From the NCBI GenBank assembly GCA_019634635.1, contig JAHCBB010000031.1:1-60872 (forward strand): 60,872 nucleotides of DNA, in the 5' to 3' direction. The notes beneath the pieces are model-generated. The model saw only the letters and a program-made list of their open reading frames with translations. It made no database searches and was not told where the DNA came from. The stretch is from Verrucomicrobiia bacterium (GTDB lineage Bacteria > Verrucomicrobiota > Verrucomicrobiia > Limisphaerales > UBA9464). Made by a program: the position numbers and the translations under genes. This document shows, one piece after another, positions 44,780-52,818 of this stretch. How positions within the stretch are numbered: position 1 is the stretch's first letter; the number at the start of each line of letters is the position of its first letter.

Positions 44780-45475
44780 TCATCGCCAGATCATGGCGAG
44801 GAGCGGCGTCAGCGCGAGGGACGGCAGGTAGTTGGCAAGCGGGACCCGTCGGACCCCCAGGACCACGGGGACGGCTGTGAGGAGAATCAGACCGGCGGCG
44901 ATCGCGAGGGCGGCGCCGAGGGCCGGGTCGGGAAATCTGCGGCTCGCGGCCGTTGCGGCCACGGCCAGCGTCCCCTGCAGTGCCAGCAGCGGGATTGCGG
45001 CGAGGGCCACGGTCCGGCTGCCTGCGGCGGCCATGCCATGGGCAGCGAGCGCATCGAGCAGGCTTTTCAGGGCCAGCAGGCGCCAGTCGCCGGTCCAGCC
45101 GGCGAGAACGGACCCGGCCAGGCCCAGGGGATTGACCGCGAAGATCACCGCCTCGGCGGGAAAGCCCGTGCCCGCAGGCGAACGTCCGGCGCTGGCCCAT
45201 GCGAGCAGTGCGGACAGGCGGCGTTGGAATCCGAACAGGTGCCCGATCAAGCTGCCGAGGCCGAGTCCGGCAATCCCCATGACCAGAAGCCATGCCGCTC
45301 CCGCGGGTCGCATGGGGAGGACGGAAACCATGATGGCCAGTCCGGTCAGGACGGTCAGGACGGTGAGCAGGAGCCTCACCTGATGCTGGCGGCGGGCGGA
45401 CAGGGTGCCGCCCAACCCGGCACCCCACAGCGCCGCGACCAGCAGCGACGCTGCGTTGAGTACGACCCCGGACAC
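44780..45475 (-). CDS. DUF554 family membrane protein
   Basis: The 231-residue inner-membrane protein starts VSGVVLNAASLLVAALWGAG. Its layout of seven or so helices and the segments NPLGLAGSVLAGWTGDWRLL and LKSLLDALAAHGMAAAG (KSxxDxxA) match DUF554. The family is a small putative transport or membrane-organising group, without an assigned function. The GTG at 45475 was chosen because the family N-terminus begins there; the longer frame to 45703 crosses the neighbouring gene. It is divergent from the TPR gene, with 109 bp between starts, an interval that holds two hairpins. Confidence 0.87.
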   Translation of the reverse strand: MSGVVLNAASLLVAALWGAGLGGTLSARRQHQVRLLLTVLTVLTGLAIMVSVLPMRPAGAAWLLVMGIAGLGLGSLIGHLFGFQRRLSALLAWASAGRSPAGTGFPAEAVIFAVNPLGLAGSVLAGWTGDWRLLALKSLLDALAAHGMAAAGSRTVALAAIPLLALQGTLAVAATAASRRFPDPALGAALAIAAGLILLTAVPVVLGVRRVPLANYLPSLALTPLLAMIWR

Positions 45476-45499
45476 CCGGGCACCCTCAAATAGGCAGGG

Positions 45500-45555
45500 C
45501 CCCGATTTCAAACGGGGAATGCAGGACTTCACCTGCTTTACCCCTTGTTTTTTGA
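45500..45555 (+). promoter_or_regulatory. Two hairpins and a T-run ahead of the TPR gene
   Basis: CCCCG (45500-45504) pairs with CGGGG (45513-45517), and GCAGG (45521-45525) with CCTGC (45532-45536). TTTA, CCCC and a T-run (TTGTTTTTTG ending near 45555) follow. The arrangement, hairpin then T-run in the leader 30 bases before the TPR gene ATG (45585), looks like an attenuator or leader terminator on the plus strand. It sits between divergent genes, so it is not the end of a known upstream gene. Confidence 0.3.
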
Positions 45556-45584
45556 CTTCTCCCCCGAATGATCCGCTGCGCTTT

Positions 45585-46346
45585 ATGAGTTCGCAGATGC
45601 CTACGCCGTCCCCGCATGCCCCGGCCGCGGGTGCCGAGCCCCCATTCGATCTGGTCACCTGGTTTGAGCTCAACCGGGTTCGCATTCTGGGCACGCTCGG
45701 CATCGTCTGCGTGCTGGTGATCGTGCTGATGGTGGTGCGGGCGCGTCGGCATTCGGTGGCGACCTCCGCCTCCGCGGCGTTGCTGGCCCTGACGCCCCCG
45801 ACCGGCCCCGGTCAGGAACCCGCGCCCCTGGATCCTCAGAAGCTCCTGGACCTGAGCCGGCGGTTCGCCGGCACACGCCCGGCCGTTCAGGCGCGCCTGC
45901 TGGCGTCCGGCCAGTTGTTTGCCGATGGGAAGTTTGCGGAGGCCCAGGGCGAGTTTGCCGCGGTCGAGGAGGCCCAGCCGAACGGGCCCCTGCTGGGCAG
46001 CGCGCTGCTGGGGGTCGCTTCGAGCCTGGACGCCCAGGGCCGGGCCTCGGACGCGGTGACCGCCTATGACCGGGTCATCAGCTTGTTTCCTTCCGGTGCT
46101 CCCGCGCTGCAGGCGCGCCTCGCCAAGGCCCGCCTCATTGAGGGGACCCAGCCTTCGCAGGCGCTCGGACTGCTCGAGGACATCCTGAAGGACCCCTACG
46201 CGGTCGGGTACCAGGAGCTCGCAGCAGCCGCCCGCGGCCGGCTGCTTGCGGCGCATCCCGAACTGGATGTGCCCCTGGTATCCACCAACGAGGTGCGGGT
46301 GGTCGCCCCGCCGGTGTCGGCGGATCCGGGGACTCTGGTGCCGTGA
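45585..46346 (+). CDS. Membrane-anchored TPR protein (YfgM-like)
   Basis: The 253-residue protein has a proline-rich cytoplasmic lead (MSSQMPTPSPHAPAAGAEPP), one membrane helix near residues 35-51 (ILGTLGIVCVLVIVLMVV) and a helical domain of TPR-like repeats. These include ALLASGQLFADGKFAEAQGEF-type pairs at about 105-130 and SALLGVASSLDAQGRASDAV, VISLFPSGAPALQARLAKAR. The layout resembles YfgM/Tol-Pal-associated TPR proteins that help folding or trafficking in the periplasm. The ATG at 45585 was chosen because the longer frame to 45405 overlaps the divergent gene. It is followed 57 bp on by the UDP-glucose dehydrogenase gene. Confidence 0.75.
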   Translation: MSSQMPTPSPHAPAAGAEPPFDLVTWFELNRVRILGTLGIVCVLVIVLMVVRARRHSVATSASAALLALTPPTGPGQEPAPLDPQKLLDLSRRFAGTRPAVQARLLASGQLFADGKFAEAQGEFAAVEEAQPNGPLLGSALLGVASSLDAQGRASDAVTAYDRVISLFPSGAPALQARLAKARLIEGTQPSQALGLLEDILKDPYAVGYQELAAAARGRLLAAHPELDVPLVSTNEVRVVAPPVSADPGTLVP

Positions 46347-46403
46347 TTTCCCCGGCGCCGGGGTGCCAGGCGCCACTCCGGTCCGGGCTGACATTTCCAA
46401 TTC

Positions 46404-47717
46404 ATGAAGAGCGCACGCATCACGATCATCGGGACCGGATACGTTGGCCTGGTCACCGGCACCTGCTTTGCCGAGGTGGGCCACCAGGTGATCTGCGTGG
46501 ACAAGGACCCGAAGAAGATCGAACTGCTGCAGCAGGGCGGCATCCCGATCTATGAGCCGGGCCTGGAGGAGCTCGTCGGGCGCAACGTGGCCGCGGGCCG
46601 CCTGCGGTTCTCCCACTCGACCGCCGAGGGCGTTGCCGATGCCGACATCATTTTCATCGCGGTGCCCACACCGCCCCAGCCCGACGGCTCGGTGGACCTC
46701 AGCTTCATCGAGGGGGTCGCCCGCGAAATTGCCTCCCAGCTCACCGCCTACCGGATCATCGTGGACAAGAGCACGGTGCCGGTGAAAACGGCGGAGAAGG
46801 TGGCGGAGACCATCCGCCGCTACTGCAAGGCACGCGTGGAGTTCGATGTCGTGAGCAATCCGGAGTTTCTCCGGGAGGGCTTCGCCGTGGAGGACCTGAT
46901 GAAGCCCGACCGGATTGTGATTGGCGTGGGCAGCCAGCGTCCAGTGACGGCAATGCGCGAGCTCTATGAACCGTTTGGCGCGCCGATCATCGTCACCGAC
47001 ACCAATTCCGCGGAACTGATCAAGCATGCGGCCAACTCGTTCCTGGCGTTGAAAATCTCTTATGCAAACGCCCTGTCGGTCATTTGCGAGGCCGCCGGGG
47101 CCAATGTGCAGGAGGTGACCCGCGGCATGGGCCTGGACGTTCGCATCGGCACCCGGTTCCTGCAGGCCGGCCTCGGGTTCGGAGGGTCCTGCTTTCCCAA
47201 GGACCTGTCCGCGTTTATCGAGATCTCCAACCAGCTCGGGTACGACTTCCGGCTGCTGCGGGAGGTGCAGCGGATCAACGAGGGGCAGATGGACCGCTTC
47301 CTCAAGAAGATCACCGACACGCTCTGGGTCGTGAAGGACAAGCAGATCGGGGTCCTGGGGCTGGCCTTCAAGCAGAACACCGACGATGTGCGCACCTCGC
47401 CGGCCATCGAAGTGTGCCAGCGCCTGCTCCGGGACGGTGCGCACCTGAGGGTGCATGACCCCCAGGCCATGGAGAAGGCTCGGGCCCTGCTCCCGGAAGG
47501 AGCCCAGGTGACCTACGTGGAGGCCCAGGACGACGTACCCGAGGGTTGCGATGCCCTGGTGATCGCCACCGAATGGCCGCAATTCACCCGGTTGGATCTC
47601 GCCCGCACCCGCCGTGTGATGAACACCCCCATCGTCATTGACGGTCGCAACCTGTTCGATCCGGACGAAATGGAGCGCCTGGGGTTCATCTACAAGAGCA
47701 TCGGCCGCGGCCGGTGA
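46404..47717 (+). CDS. ugd: UDP-glucose 6-dehydrogenase
   Basis: The 437-residue cytoplasmic enzyme has an N-terminal NAD-binding fold (ITIIGTGYVGLVTGTCFAEV), the catalytic Cys in GFGGSCFPKD (near residue 259), the dimer-helix region around LIKHAANSFLALKISYANA, and the C-terminal UDP-binding domain (GLAFKQNTDDVRTSPAIEV). It oxidises UDP-glucose twice to UDP-glucuronate, a precursor of acidic exopolysaccharides and of UDP-xylose. It is closely followed by a Nudix gene whose possible GTG start overlaps its stop. No glycosyltransferases are encoded nearby. Confidence 0.97.
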   Translation: MKSARITIIGTGYVGLVTGTCFAEVGHQVICVDKDPKKIELLQQGGIPIYEPGLEELVGRNVAAGRLRFSHSTAEGVADADIIFIAVPTPPQPDGSVDLSFIEGVAREIASQLTAYRIIVDKSTVPVKTAEKVAETIRRYCKARVEFDVVSNPEFLREGFAVEDLMKPDRIVIGVGSQRPVTAMRELYEPFGAPIIVTDTNSAELIKHAANSFLALKISYANALSVICEAAGANVQEVTRGMGLDVRIGTRFLQAGLGFGGSCFPKDLSAFIEISNQLGYDFRLLREVQRINEGQMDRFLKKITDTLWVVKDKQIGVLGLAFKQNTDDVRTSPAIEVCQRLLRDGAHLRVHDPQAMEKARALLPEGAQVTYVEAQDDVPEGCDALVIATEWPQFTRLDLARTRRVMNTPIVIDGRNLFDPDEMERLGFIYKSIGRGR

Positions 47718-47755
47718 CCCTTGGGAGCAGCCGCGGGTTCAGAGTTCTGGCCTGG

Positions 47756-48238
47756 ATGAAGGGTTCCCCGGCAATCCCGGTATCGGCGGGATTGGTGTTC
47801 CGCGCCGGACGCCTGCTGATCGCGCAGCGGCCCGAGGGCGCCCACCTTGGCGGGTTGTGGGAATTCCCCGGGGGAAAGCGGGAACCCGGAGAGACCTGGG
47901 AGTCGTGCCTCGTCCGCGAACTGCGCGAGGAGCTTGGGATTGCGATTCGCGTGGGCCGTCTGGTTTCCGAAGTCACCCACGCCTACCCGGAACGGACGGT
48001 GCGCCTTCGGTTTTACGTGTGCTCGCTCATGGAGGGTGAGCCACGCCCGATTGGGTGCGCGGCGGTCGCCTGGGTGACGGCCGCGGAATTGGACGCCTAC
48101 GCGTTCCCGGCGGCCGACGCCGCTGTCGTGGCAGCACTCCGCGACGCGCCGGAATTCACGTCCGCTCCCCCCGATGGGCAGGGTCGTGTTCCGCCGCGAC
48201 CCGCTTCAGTCCCGTTGCGCTCGGATGCAACCCTTTAG
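47756..48238 (+). CDS. MutT-like Nudix hydrolase
   Basis: The 160-residue protein has the complete Nudix box GGKREPGETWESCLVRELRE followed by ELGI, with the MutT-type approach LLIAQRPEGAHLGGLWEFPG. MutT enzymes hydrolyse oxidised dGTP and keep it out of DNA; related ones act on other NTPs. The C-terminal PIGCAAVAWVTAAELDAYAFPAAD region is the usual end of the domain; the last 30 residues (PDGQGRVPPRPASVPLRSDA) look unstructured. The ATG at 47756 is preferred; a GTG at 47714 would overlap the upstream stop and give 14 extra residues. Confidence 0.92.
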   Translation: MKGSPAIPVSAGLVFRAGRLLIAQRPEGAHLGGLWEFPGGKREPGETWESCLVRELREELGIAIRVGRLVSEVTHAYPERTVRLRFYVCSLMEGEPRPIGCAAVAWVTAAELDAYAFPAADAAVVAALRDAPEFTSAPPDGQGRVPPRPASVPLRSDATL

Positions 48239-48378
48239 GGAACGCGGGAAGTCCCCGCCCGTTGGAATTTCCTCCATCTCCCGGCAGCGACACCACTCGC
48301 CCGGCGGCCGAAGTTGCGAACACGGTGAAATCTGTGGCGGCGCCGCCCTTGACCACGCCCTTTGTCCGCCCCATCGCA

Positions 48379-49266
48379 TCACCGCGACGGGACGTGGGTG
48401 ACCGACCACCGTTCGCCAAGGCGCAGCACCGCCGCCGGCTGCCCGAGCCAACGGCACGTTTCCGCAAAGGCGTCCGGCGACGCGGTGTTGAAGGCGAACA
48501 GGTCGTAGTGGCAGGGGATCACACATCCCGCCTGGATGGCCCGGGCCAGTTGGGCAGCCTCCCGTCCCGAGAGGTTCCCCGCGACACGCCGTTCCGGGGC
48601 CCGACCGTTGATGGGCAGCAGGGCCACCGTGGGACGACGACCGCGCAGCCGTGCGACCATTCCCGGGTAAAGCACCGTGTCCCCGGAGCAATACACGGTG
48701 AAGGGGCCGGTCTCGATGAGATAGCCAAGGTACAGGAGATGTCCGGCCGCGTCGCGATCCAGCGACTCGTGCGCCGCGGGAACCGCGCGGATCCGGAACC
48801 CGGCAATGGTGGTCTCGCCGGGGACGCGACCGGTTCCATCCGTCGGCGCCTCCAGGGCATCCAGGCCCAGGATCCGGTCGTCGGGCAGCCCCGAGCGCTC
48901 CCGGGCCGGGCCGCGGATGGACTCTGGACCCACGAGGACCAGCCGCGAATTGACGCGCGCCAGTGGGCGGAGGGTCTCGGGATCCAGATGGTCCGTGTGA
49001 CCGTGCGAGGAGGTCACCACATCCACAAAATCCAGTCGTTCCGGTGCGATCACCCGTTCGGAAATGCGAACGTGCGGTTTGTCGGTGCCCGCGTACTTTT
49101 GGGTCAACGAGTCGGAGAGGTACGGGTCGAGCAACAGGCAACGGTCCTGGTGCAGGATCAGGAAGCCGCTTTGTCCAAGCCACCACAGGTGGAGTTGACC
49201 GGGAAGCGCGCGTGCGGCAGCGATGTCGGCAAGCAGGGCGTCGTCCTGGAGCAGCGGGCGGATCAT
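48379..49266 (-). CDS. UlaG-like metallo-beta-lactamase-fold hydrolase
   Basis: The 295-residue protein has the metal motif SSHGHTDHLD (HxHxDH) after a WWLGQSGFLILHQDRCLLLDPYLSD start. Further ligands lie in VPAAHESLDRD, YCSGDTVLYPGM and IPCHYDLFAFN. This is the UlaG-like branch of the metallo-beta-lactamase fold (L-ascorbate-6-phosphate lactonase and related enzymes). It probably hydrolyses a phosphorylated sugar lactone or a related ester. The ATG at 49266 begins MIRPLLQDDALL; upstream residues in the frame (to 49581) are arginine-rich. It is divergent from the PfkB kinase gene with 286 bp between starts, which hints at a link in sugar metabolism. Confidence 0.88.
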   Translation of the reverse strand: MIRPLLQDDALLADIAAARALPGQLHLWWLGQSGFLILHQDRCLLLDPYLSDSLTQKYAGTDKPHVRISERVIAPERLDFVDVVTSSHGHTDHLDPETLRPLARVNSRLVLVGPESIRGPARERSGLPDDRILGLDALEAPTDGTGRVPGETTIAGFRIRAVPAAHESLDRDAAGHLLYLGYLIETGPFTVYCSGDTVLYPGMVARLRGRRPTVALLPINGRAPERRVAGNLSGREAAQLARAIQAGCVIPCHYDLFAFNTASPDAFAETCRWLGQPAAVLRLGERWSVTHVPSR

Positions 49267-49552
49267 GCGTGGAGTCGTGGAGCGGCCCCGGGATGCTCCG
49301 GGGTCGGCCCTGGAGAATCGTAAAGCGGTGTCGGGACCCGTCGAGCGCCCAATGGGCCTGCGTCGCACCCCCCCCGCGCCCATTTCGAACGACGTTCTGG
49401 ATTCGGAGCGGCGGGTCTGTGCAGCTCTCCGCAGGTCCTGGCGCGGGCGGGCGCAGGAGGCAGATCTGCTGTGGACTGCGCAGAATGCAGAACCGCCCCG
49501 TGGAACTCGCCGAGACTGGCATTGTGGCAGGGTCCGGTGTTCCAATTTGCGC

Positions 49553-50566
49553 GTGTCTCCGGACCGCTTTGCCAGCCTCACGTCCCGCTACCCGCAGTTG
49601 CGCCTCCTGGTCGCAGGCGACTTCTGCCTCGACCGGTATTTCGAGCTGGATCCGGCGCGATCGGAGATCTCGATTGAGACGGGCCTTGAGGTGCACAACA
49701 TCCTGCGGGTGCGATGCCAGCCGGGGGCCGCAGGGACCATTTTGGGCAACCTGGCAGCCCTCGGGGTGGGTCGGCTGGTGCCGGTGGGTGTTTGTGGCGA
49801 CGACGGGGAGGGTTGGGAATTGCGCCGTGCGCTTCAGGCCCTGCCCGGAGTGTGTTTGGAGGGGTTCCACACGGCGGACGGGCGGCACACCTTCACCTAC
49901 ACCAAGCCGTTGGTCTGCGCCCCGGATCATCCGCCGCGTGAGTTGAACCGGCTGGATTTGAAGAACTGGACCCCCACGCCGACCGCACTCGAGGAGCGCC
50001 TGATGGCATCCCTTGAAGCGGCGGCTGATGCGGCGGACGGGGTGATCGTGATGGATCAGGTGGACGTGCCGGAGTCCGGAGTGGTCACCACCCGGTTCCG
50101 TGAGCGCCTGTCCCGCCTGTCCCGGGAGCGGCCGGAGCTTCCCGTGCTGGGGGACAGCCGTCGGGGCCTCGCCGGGTGGCCGCCGTTGATCTGGAAGATG
50201 AACCTGCAGGAACTGGCGGCACTGACCGGACGTCGGATGGATGCCCTGGCGGACATCCGTGCGGCGTGTGCCGACCTGGCCCGGGCCAATGCCCGTCCGG
50301 CGTTTGTGACCCTGGCAGACCGCGGCATCGTGGGTGCGCAGCCCGAAGGGGAATCGGCCCATGTGCCGGCGTTTCCGGCCCGGGGCGACATTGATATCGT
50401 GGGTGCCGGGGACGCCGTCACCGCAAACCTGGCCGCAGCGCTGGCCGCCGGTGCCGGTTTGGTGGAGGCCATGGAGCTGGCGATGGCCGCGGCCAGCGTG
50501 GTGGTGCATCAGCTCGGCACCACCGGGACCGCAACGGTCGCGCAGCTTCGGGAGAGGCTCCTGTGA
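49553..50566 (+). CDS. PfkB family carbohydrate kinase, HldE-kinase-like
   Basis: The 337-residue protein starts VSPDRFASLTSRYPQLRLLV and has the PfkB layout: LLVAGDFCLDRYFEL at the start, GAAGTILGNLAALGVGRLVPVGV (substrate-binding part), and the ATP/anion-hole motif DIVGAGDAVTANLAAAL near the C-terminus with catalytic Asp. The N-terminal GDxCLDRY and the GAAGxxxxNLAALG arrangement resemble the heptose-7-phosphate kinase (RfaE/HldE) branch, but no nucleotidyltransferase domain follows, so a different sugar phosphate is possible. GTG at 49553 is the likely start; TTG at 49547 is close by. Its stop overlaps the GTG start of the apbE-like gene (GTGA), so the two are translationally coupled. Confidence 0.88.
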   Translation: MSPDRFASLTSRYPQLRLLVAGDFCLDRYFELDPARSEISIETGLEVHNILRVRCQPGAAGTILGNLAALGVGRLVPVGVCGDDGEGWELRRALQALPGVCLEGFHTADGRHTFTYTKPLVCAPDHPPRELNRLDLKNWTPTPTALEERLMASLEAAADAADGVIVMDQVDVPESGVVTTRFRERLSRLSRERPELPVLGDSRRGLAGWPPLIWKMNLQELAALTGRRMDALADIRAACADLARANARPAFVTLADRGIVGAQPEGESAHVPAFPARGDIDIVGAGDAVTANLAAALAAGAGLVEAMELAMAAASVVVHQLGTTGTATVAQLRERLL

Positions 50567-51597
50567 GCGGGGGCCGCTGTCCGTGGCTCACGGCCCTTGC
50601 CGGTCTGGTGCTGGCCCTCCTGCCCGTGAAGGCGGCGGTCGAACGTTACGAGTTCGAACGTGCCGCGATGGGGCTGCCGTTCCGGATTGTGCTCTACGCA
50701 CCCGATGCGCCTCGGGCCGAACGGGCGGCCGGTGCGGCGTTCGACCGGATCGCGGCGCTGAATGGAATCCTCAGCGACTATGACGAAGCCTCCGAGTTGA
50801 GCCGGCTTTCGAGCACGTCCGGAAGTGGCCGGTGGGTGCCACTGAGTTCCGATCTGGCCCGCGTGCTTCGGGCGGCGGCGGTGGCATCCCGGGAGTCAGA
50901 CGGCGCCTTTGACGTCACCGTGGGACCGCTTGTCCAGATTTGGAAGCGGGCGCGGCGGCAGCGCGAATTGCCTTCGGAATCCCGGCTGGAACAGGCCCGT
51001 GCGGCGGTGGGTTGGAATCACGTGGAACTGCGTCGCACGGGCGGCGTCTGGGAGGCGCGGCTGGGGCTGCCCGGAATGCGTCTGGACCTCGGAGGCATTG
51101 CCAAGGGATATGCCTTGGACGAGGCGGCCCGGACGTTGCGCCACTTGGGCGTTCGCAGATTTCTGGTTGCCGGAGGCGGCGACCTGGTTGCGGGCGGGGC
51201 GCCACCGGGAACCCGTGGCTGGCGCGTCCAGGTCGGCGTGTTTGACGACCCGCGATCGCCGGCACCTCGACATGTGCGGATCCGCAACGAGGCCCTCGCC
51301 ACCTCCGGCGACACGTTTCAGCGGGTCGAGGTGGGCGGGCGCCGTTTCTCGCACATCGTGGATCCGCGAACCGGCCAGGCGATGACCGACCACAGCCTCG
51401 TCACGGTCATCGCCCGGAGTGGGATGCGGGCAGATGTGCTCTGCACGCAGTTGAGTGTGCTTGGGACGTCGCGGGGGGCGGTCCTCGCCCGGAATGCGGG
51501 AGCGGCCTTTCTCTGGATGCGCCTGCCCGGGGATTCGCTGGAGGAATGGCGCTCGGCGAATTTCGACCGCTGGCTGGATCGTCCTGCAGCCCGCTGA
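50563..51597 (+). CDS. apbE: FAD:protein FMN transferase
   Basis: The 344-residue protein has an N-terminal hydrophobic anchor or signal (CPWLTALAGLVLALLPVKA) and ApbE motifs. They are YEFERAAMGLPFRIVLYAPD, LSDYDEASELSRL, DGAFDVTVGPLVQIWKRAR, the substrate and metal region RLDLGGIAKGYALDEAARTL, GGGDLVAGG, then ALATSGDTFQRV and SHIVDPRTGQAM. It attaches FMN through a phosphodiester bond to Thr/Ser of periplasmic redox proteins such as RnfG/NqrC-like subunits. No obvious target gene is in the window. It begins at a GTG overlapping the kinase stop and ends 23 bp from the convergent HlyD gene. Confidence 0.93.
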   Translation: MSGGRCPWLTALAGLVLALLPVKAAVERYEFERAAMGLPFRIVLYAPDAPRAERAAGAAFDRIAALNGILSDYDEASELSRLSSTSGSGRWVPLSSDLARVLRAAAVASRESDGAFDVTVGPLVQIWKRARRQRELPSESRLEQARAAVGWNHVELRRTGGVWEARLGLPGMRLDLGGIAKGYALDEAARTLRHLGVRRFLVAGGGDLVAGGAPPGTRGWRVQVGVFDDPRSPAPRHVRIRNEALATSGDTFQRVEVGGRRFSHIVDPRTGQAMTDHSLVTVIARSGMRADVLCTQLSVLGTSRGAVLARNAGAAFLWMRLPGDSLEEWRSANFDRWLDRPAAR

Positions 51598-51620
51598 CCC
51601 GGCCGGCCCGTGCCGGCGGC

Positions 51621-52802
51621 TCAGCGTGCGCGTTCGCGGAGGGCCTTGAGGGGCTCAAAGGCGTACTCGATCAGGGACCGTTCCCCCACCCGGATGCGGG
51701 CCTCGCCCACCATGCCCGCGCGGACCGGTATGAGGGTGTCCCGTACGCGGAATCCGGTCTGCTCGAGGCGGGCGCGTCCGCGAAATTCCAGGTCCCCGGC
51801 GGACGCCACTGCCGACAGGCTGACCCAGTCAATCTGCGAGGGCAGGGTTCCGTAGCGCTGGTAGGGGAAGGCGTCGAAGAACAGGCGGGCGGTCTGGCCG
51901 GGGGCGACCTGATCCAGCCCACCCTGCGGCAGCGTGAGCGCGACCACAGGGGTGCCCTCGACGCGGGCCAGCTGGCAGAGCTCGATACCGGGATGGACCA
52001 CGCCGCCCGCATTCTGACGGGCCACGGCGACGACCACCGCCCGGTAGGGGGCCCGGACCAGCAGGCTGCCGGATTCGCAGTTCAACAGCCGCTCGCGGAG
52101 GCTGGCCGCCATGACGCGGAATTTCTCCATCGCCGCCAGTTCCTCGCTGCGCTGCAGGCTGCGTTCCGTTTCGAGACGGGTCCGCTCCAGCAGGTTCTTG
52201 TGCAGCGACTGACCGGAAATGTTGAGGTCCTTCTCCGCGGCGGCGAGGTCGAGTTCGGATCGCAGCAGTTCCACCTCGGAGATCAGGAGCAGGTCCCGCA
52301 GTTCGCGGGTCCGGCGCACGAAATCCTTCACGGTGTCCCGGTAGCGCTCCCGAAAGCTGCGCTCCTGGGCCAGTTGCTCGTGACCGGCGGTGTTGATCTC
52401 CAGCAGCGATCGGTGGGCCTCCTCGGAACGGCGCGCCCGTTCCTCCATCGCCCGGAGGTCCTCCTCGGCGCCGCGCAGCGCCGTCTGCCAGGTCAGCACC
52501 TCGTCGGACCGGACCACGAGCAGCGTGGATCCCTCCTCCACCTCCTGGCCCTCGGCCACCCGGACCTCGGCCAGCACGCCCTGCACCGGGGACTGGATCG
52601 GGTCGGCGCCACCGGCGGGCACCAGCTTGAACCGGCACCGAACCGTTTCGGGCAGCCGGATCATCCACGCGGAGATCATCGCGATGGTGAAGAGGCCGAG
52701 GAGCAGCGAGGCGGCCAGTCGCGACCATCGCGGCGGCGGCTGGTCGGGCAGCCAGTCCGTGGCATCGGTCGGCGGCAGGGTTTGGGAAAGTCTCGGGGTC
52801 AC
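51621..52802 (-). CDS. HlyD-type adaptor of the C39 peptide exporter
   Basis: The 393-residue protein has one N-terminal membrane helix (about residues 29-46, AASLLLGLFTIAMISAWMI). A lipoyl half follows (DPIQSPVQGVLAEVRVAEGQ), then a long coiled-coil (about 105-230, EEDLRAMEERARRSEEAHRS to KEF-type heptads), a second lipoyl half (LVRAPYRAVVVAVARQNAGG) and a beta-barrel. It lies 16 bp after the stop of the ABC transporter gene. It would connect the exporter to the envelope, as HlyD/LcnD do for peptide or protein export; the matching outer-membrane channel is not in this window. Start GTG at 52802. The motif GGLDQVAPGQTARLFFDAFP belongs to the barrel. Confidence 0.9.
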   Translation of the reverse strand: MTPRLSQTLPPTDATDWLPDQPPPRWSRLAASLLLGLFTIAMISAWMIRLPETVRCRFKLVPAGGADPIQSPVQGVLAEVRVAEGQEVEEGSTLLVVRSDEVLTWQTALRGAEEDLRAMEERARRSEEAHRSLLEINTAGHEQLAQERSFRERYRDTVKDFVRRTRELRDLLLISEVELLRSELDLAAAEKDLNISGQSLHKNLLERTRLETERSLQRSEELAAMEKFRVMAASLRERLLNCESGSLLVRAPYRAVVVAVARQNAGGVVHPGIELCQLARVEGTPVVALTLPQGGLDQVAPGQTARLFFDAFPYQRYGTLPSQIDWVSLSAVASAGDLEFRGRARLEQTGFRVRDTLIPVRAGMVGEARIRVGERSLIEYAFEPLKALRERAR

Positions 52803-52818
52803 TGGAGGGCCGGGAGGG

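Noticed and set aside
45336..45370. Short GGTCAGGAC-type tandem repeat
   Set aside because: It is within the DUF554 gene and encodes the leucine/valine/threonine-rich helix LLLTVLTVLTG; coding constraint explains it.
45486..47582. 698-residue minus-strand open frame
   Set aside because: Antisense to the TPR and UDP-glucose dehydrogenase genes.
48206..50509. 767-residue minus-strand open frame
   Set aside because: Crosses the divergent UlaG-like and PfkB genes in a shadow frame with no recognisable motif.
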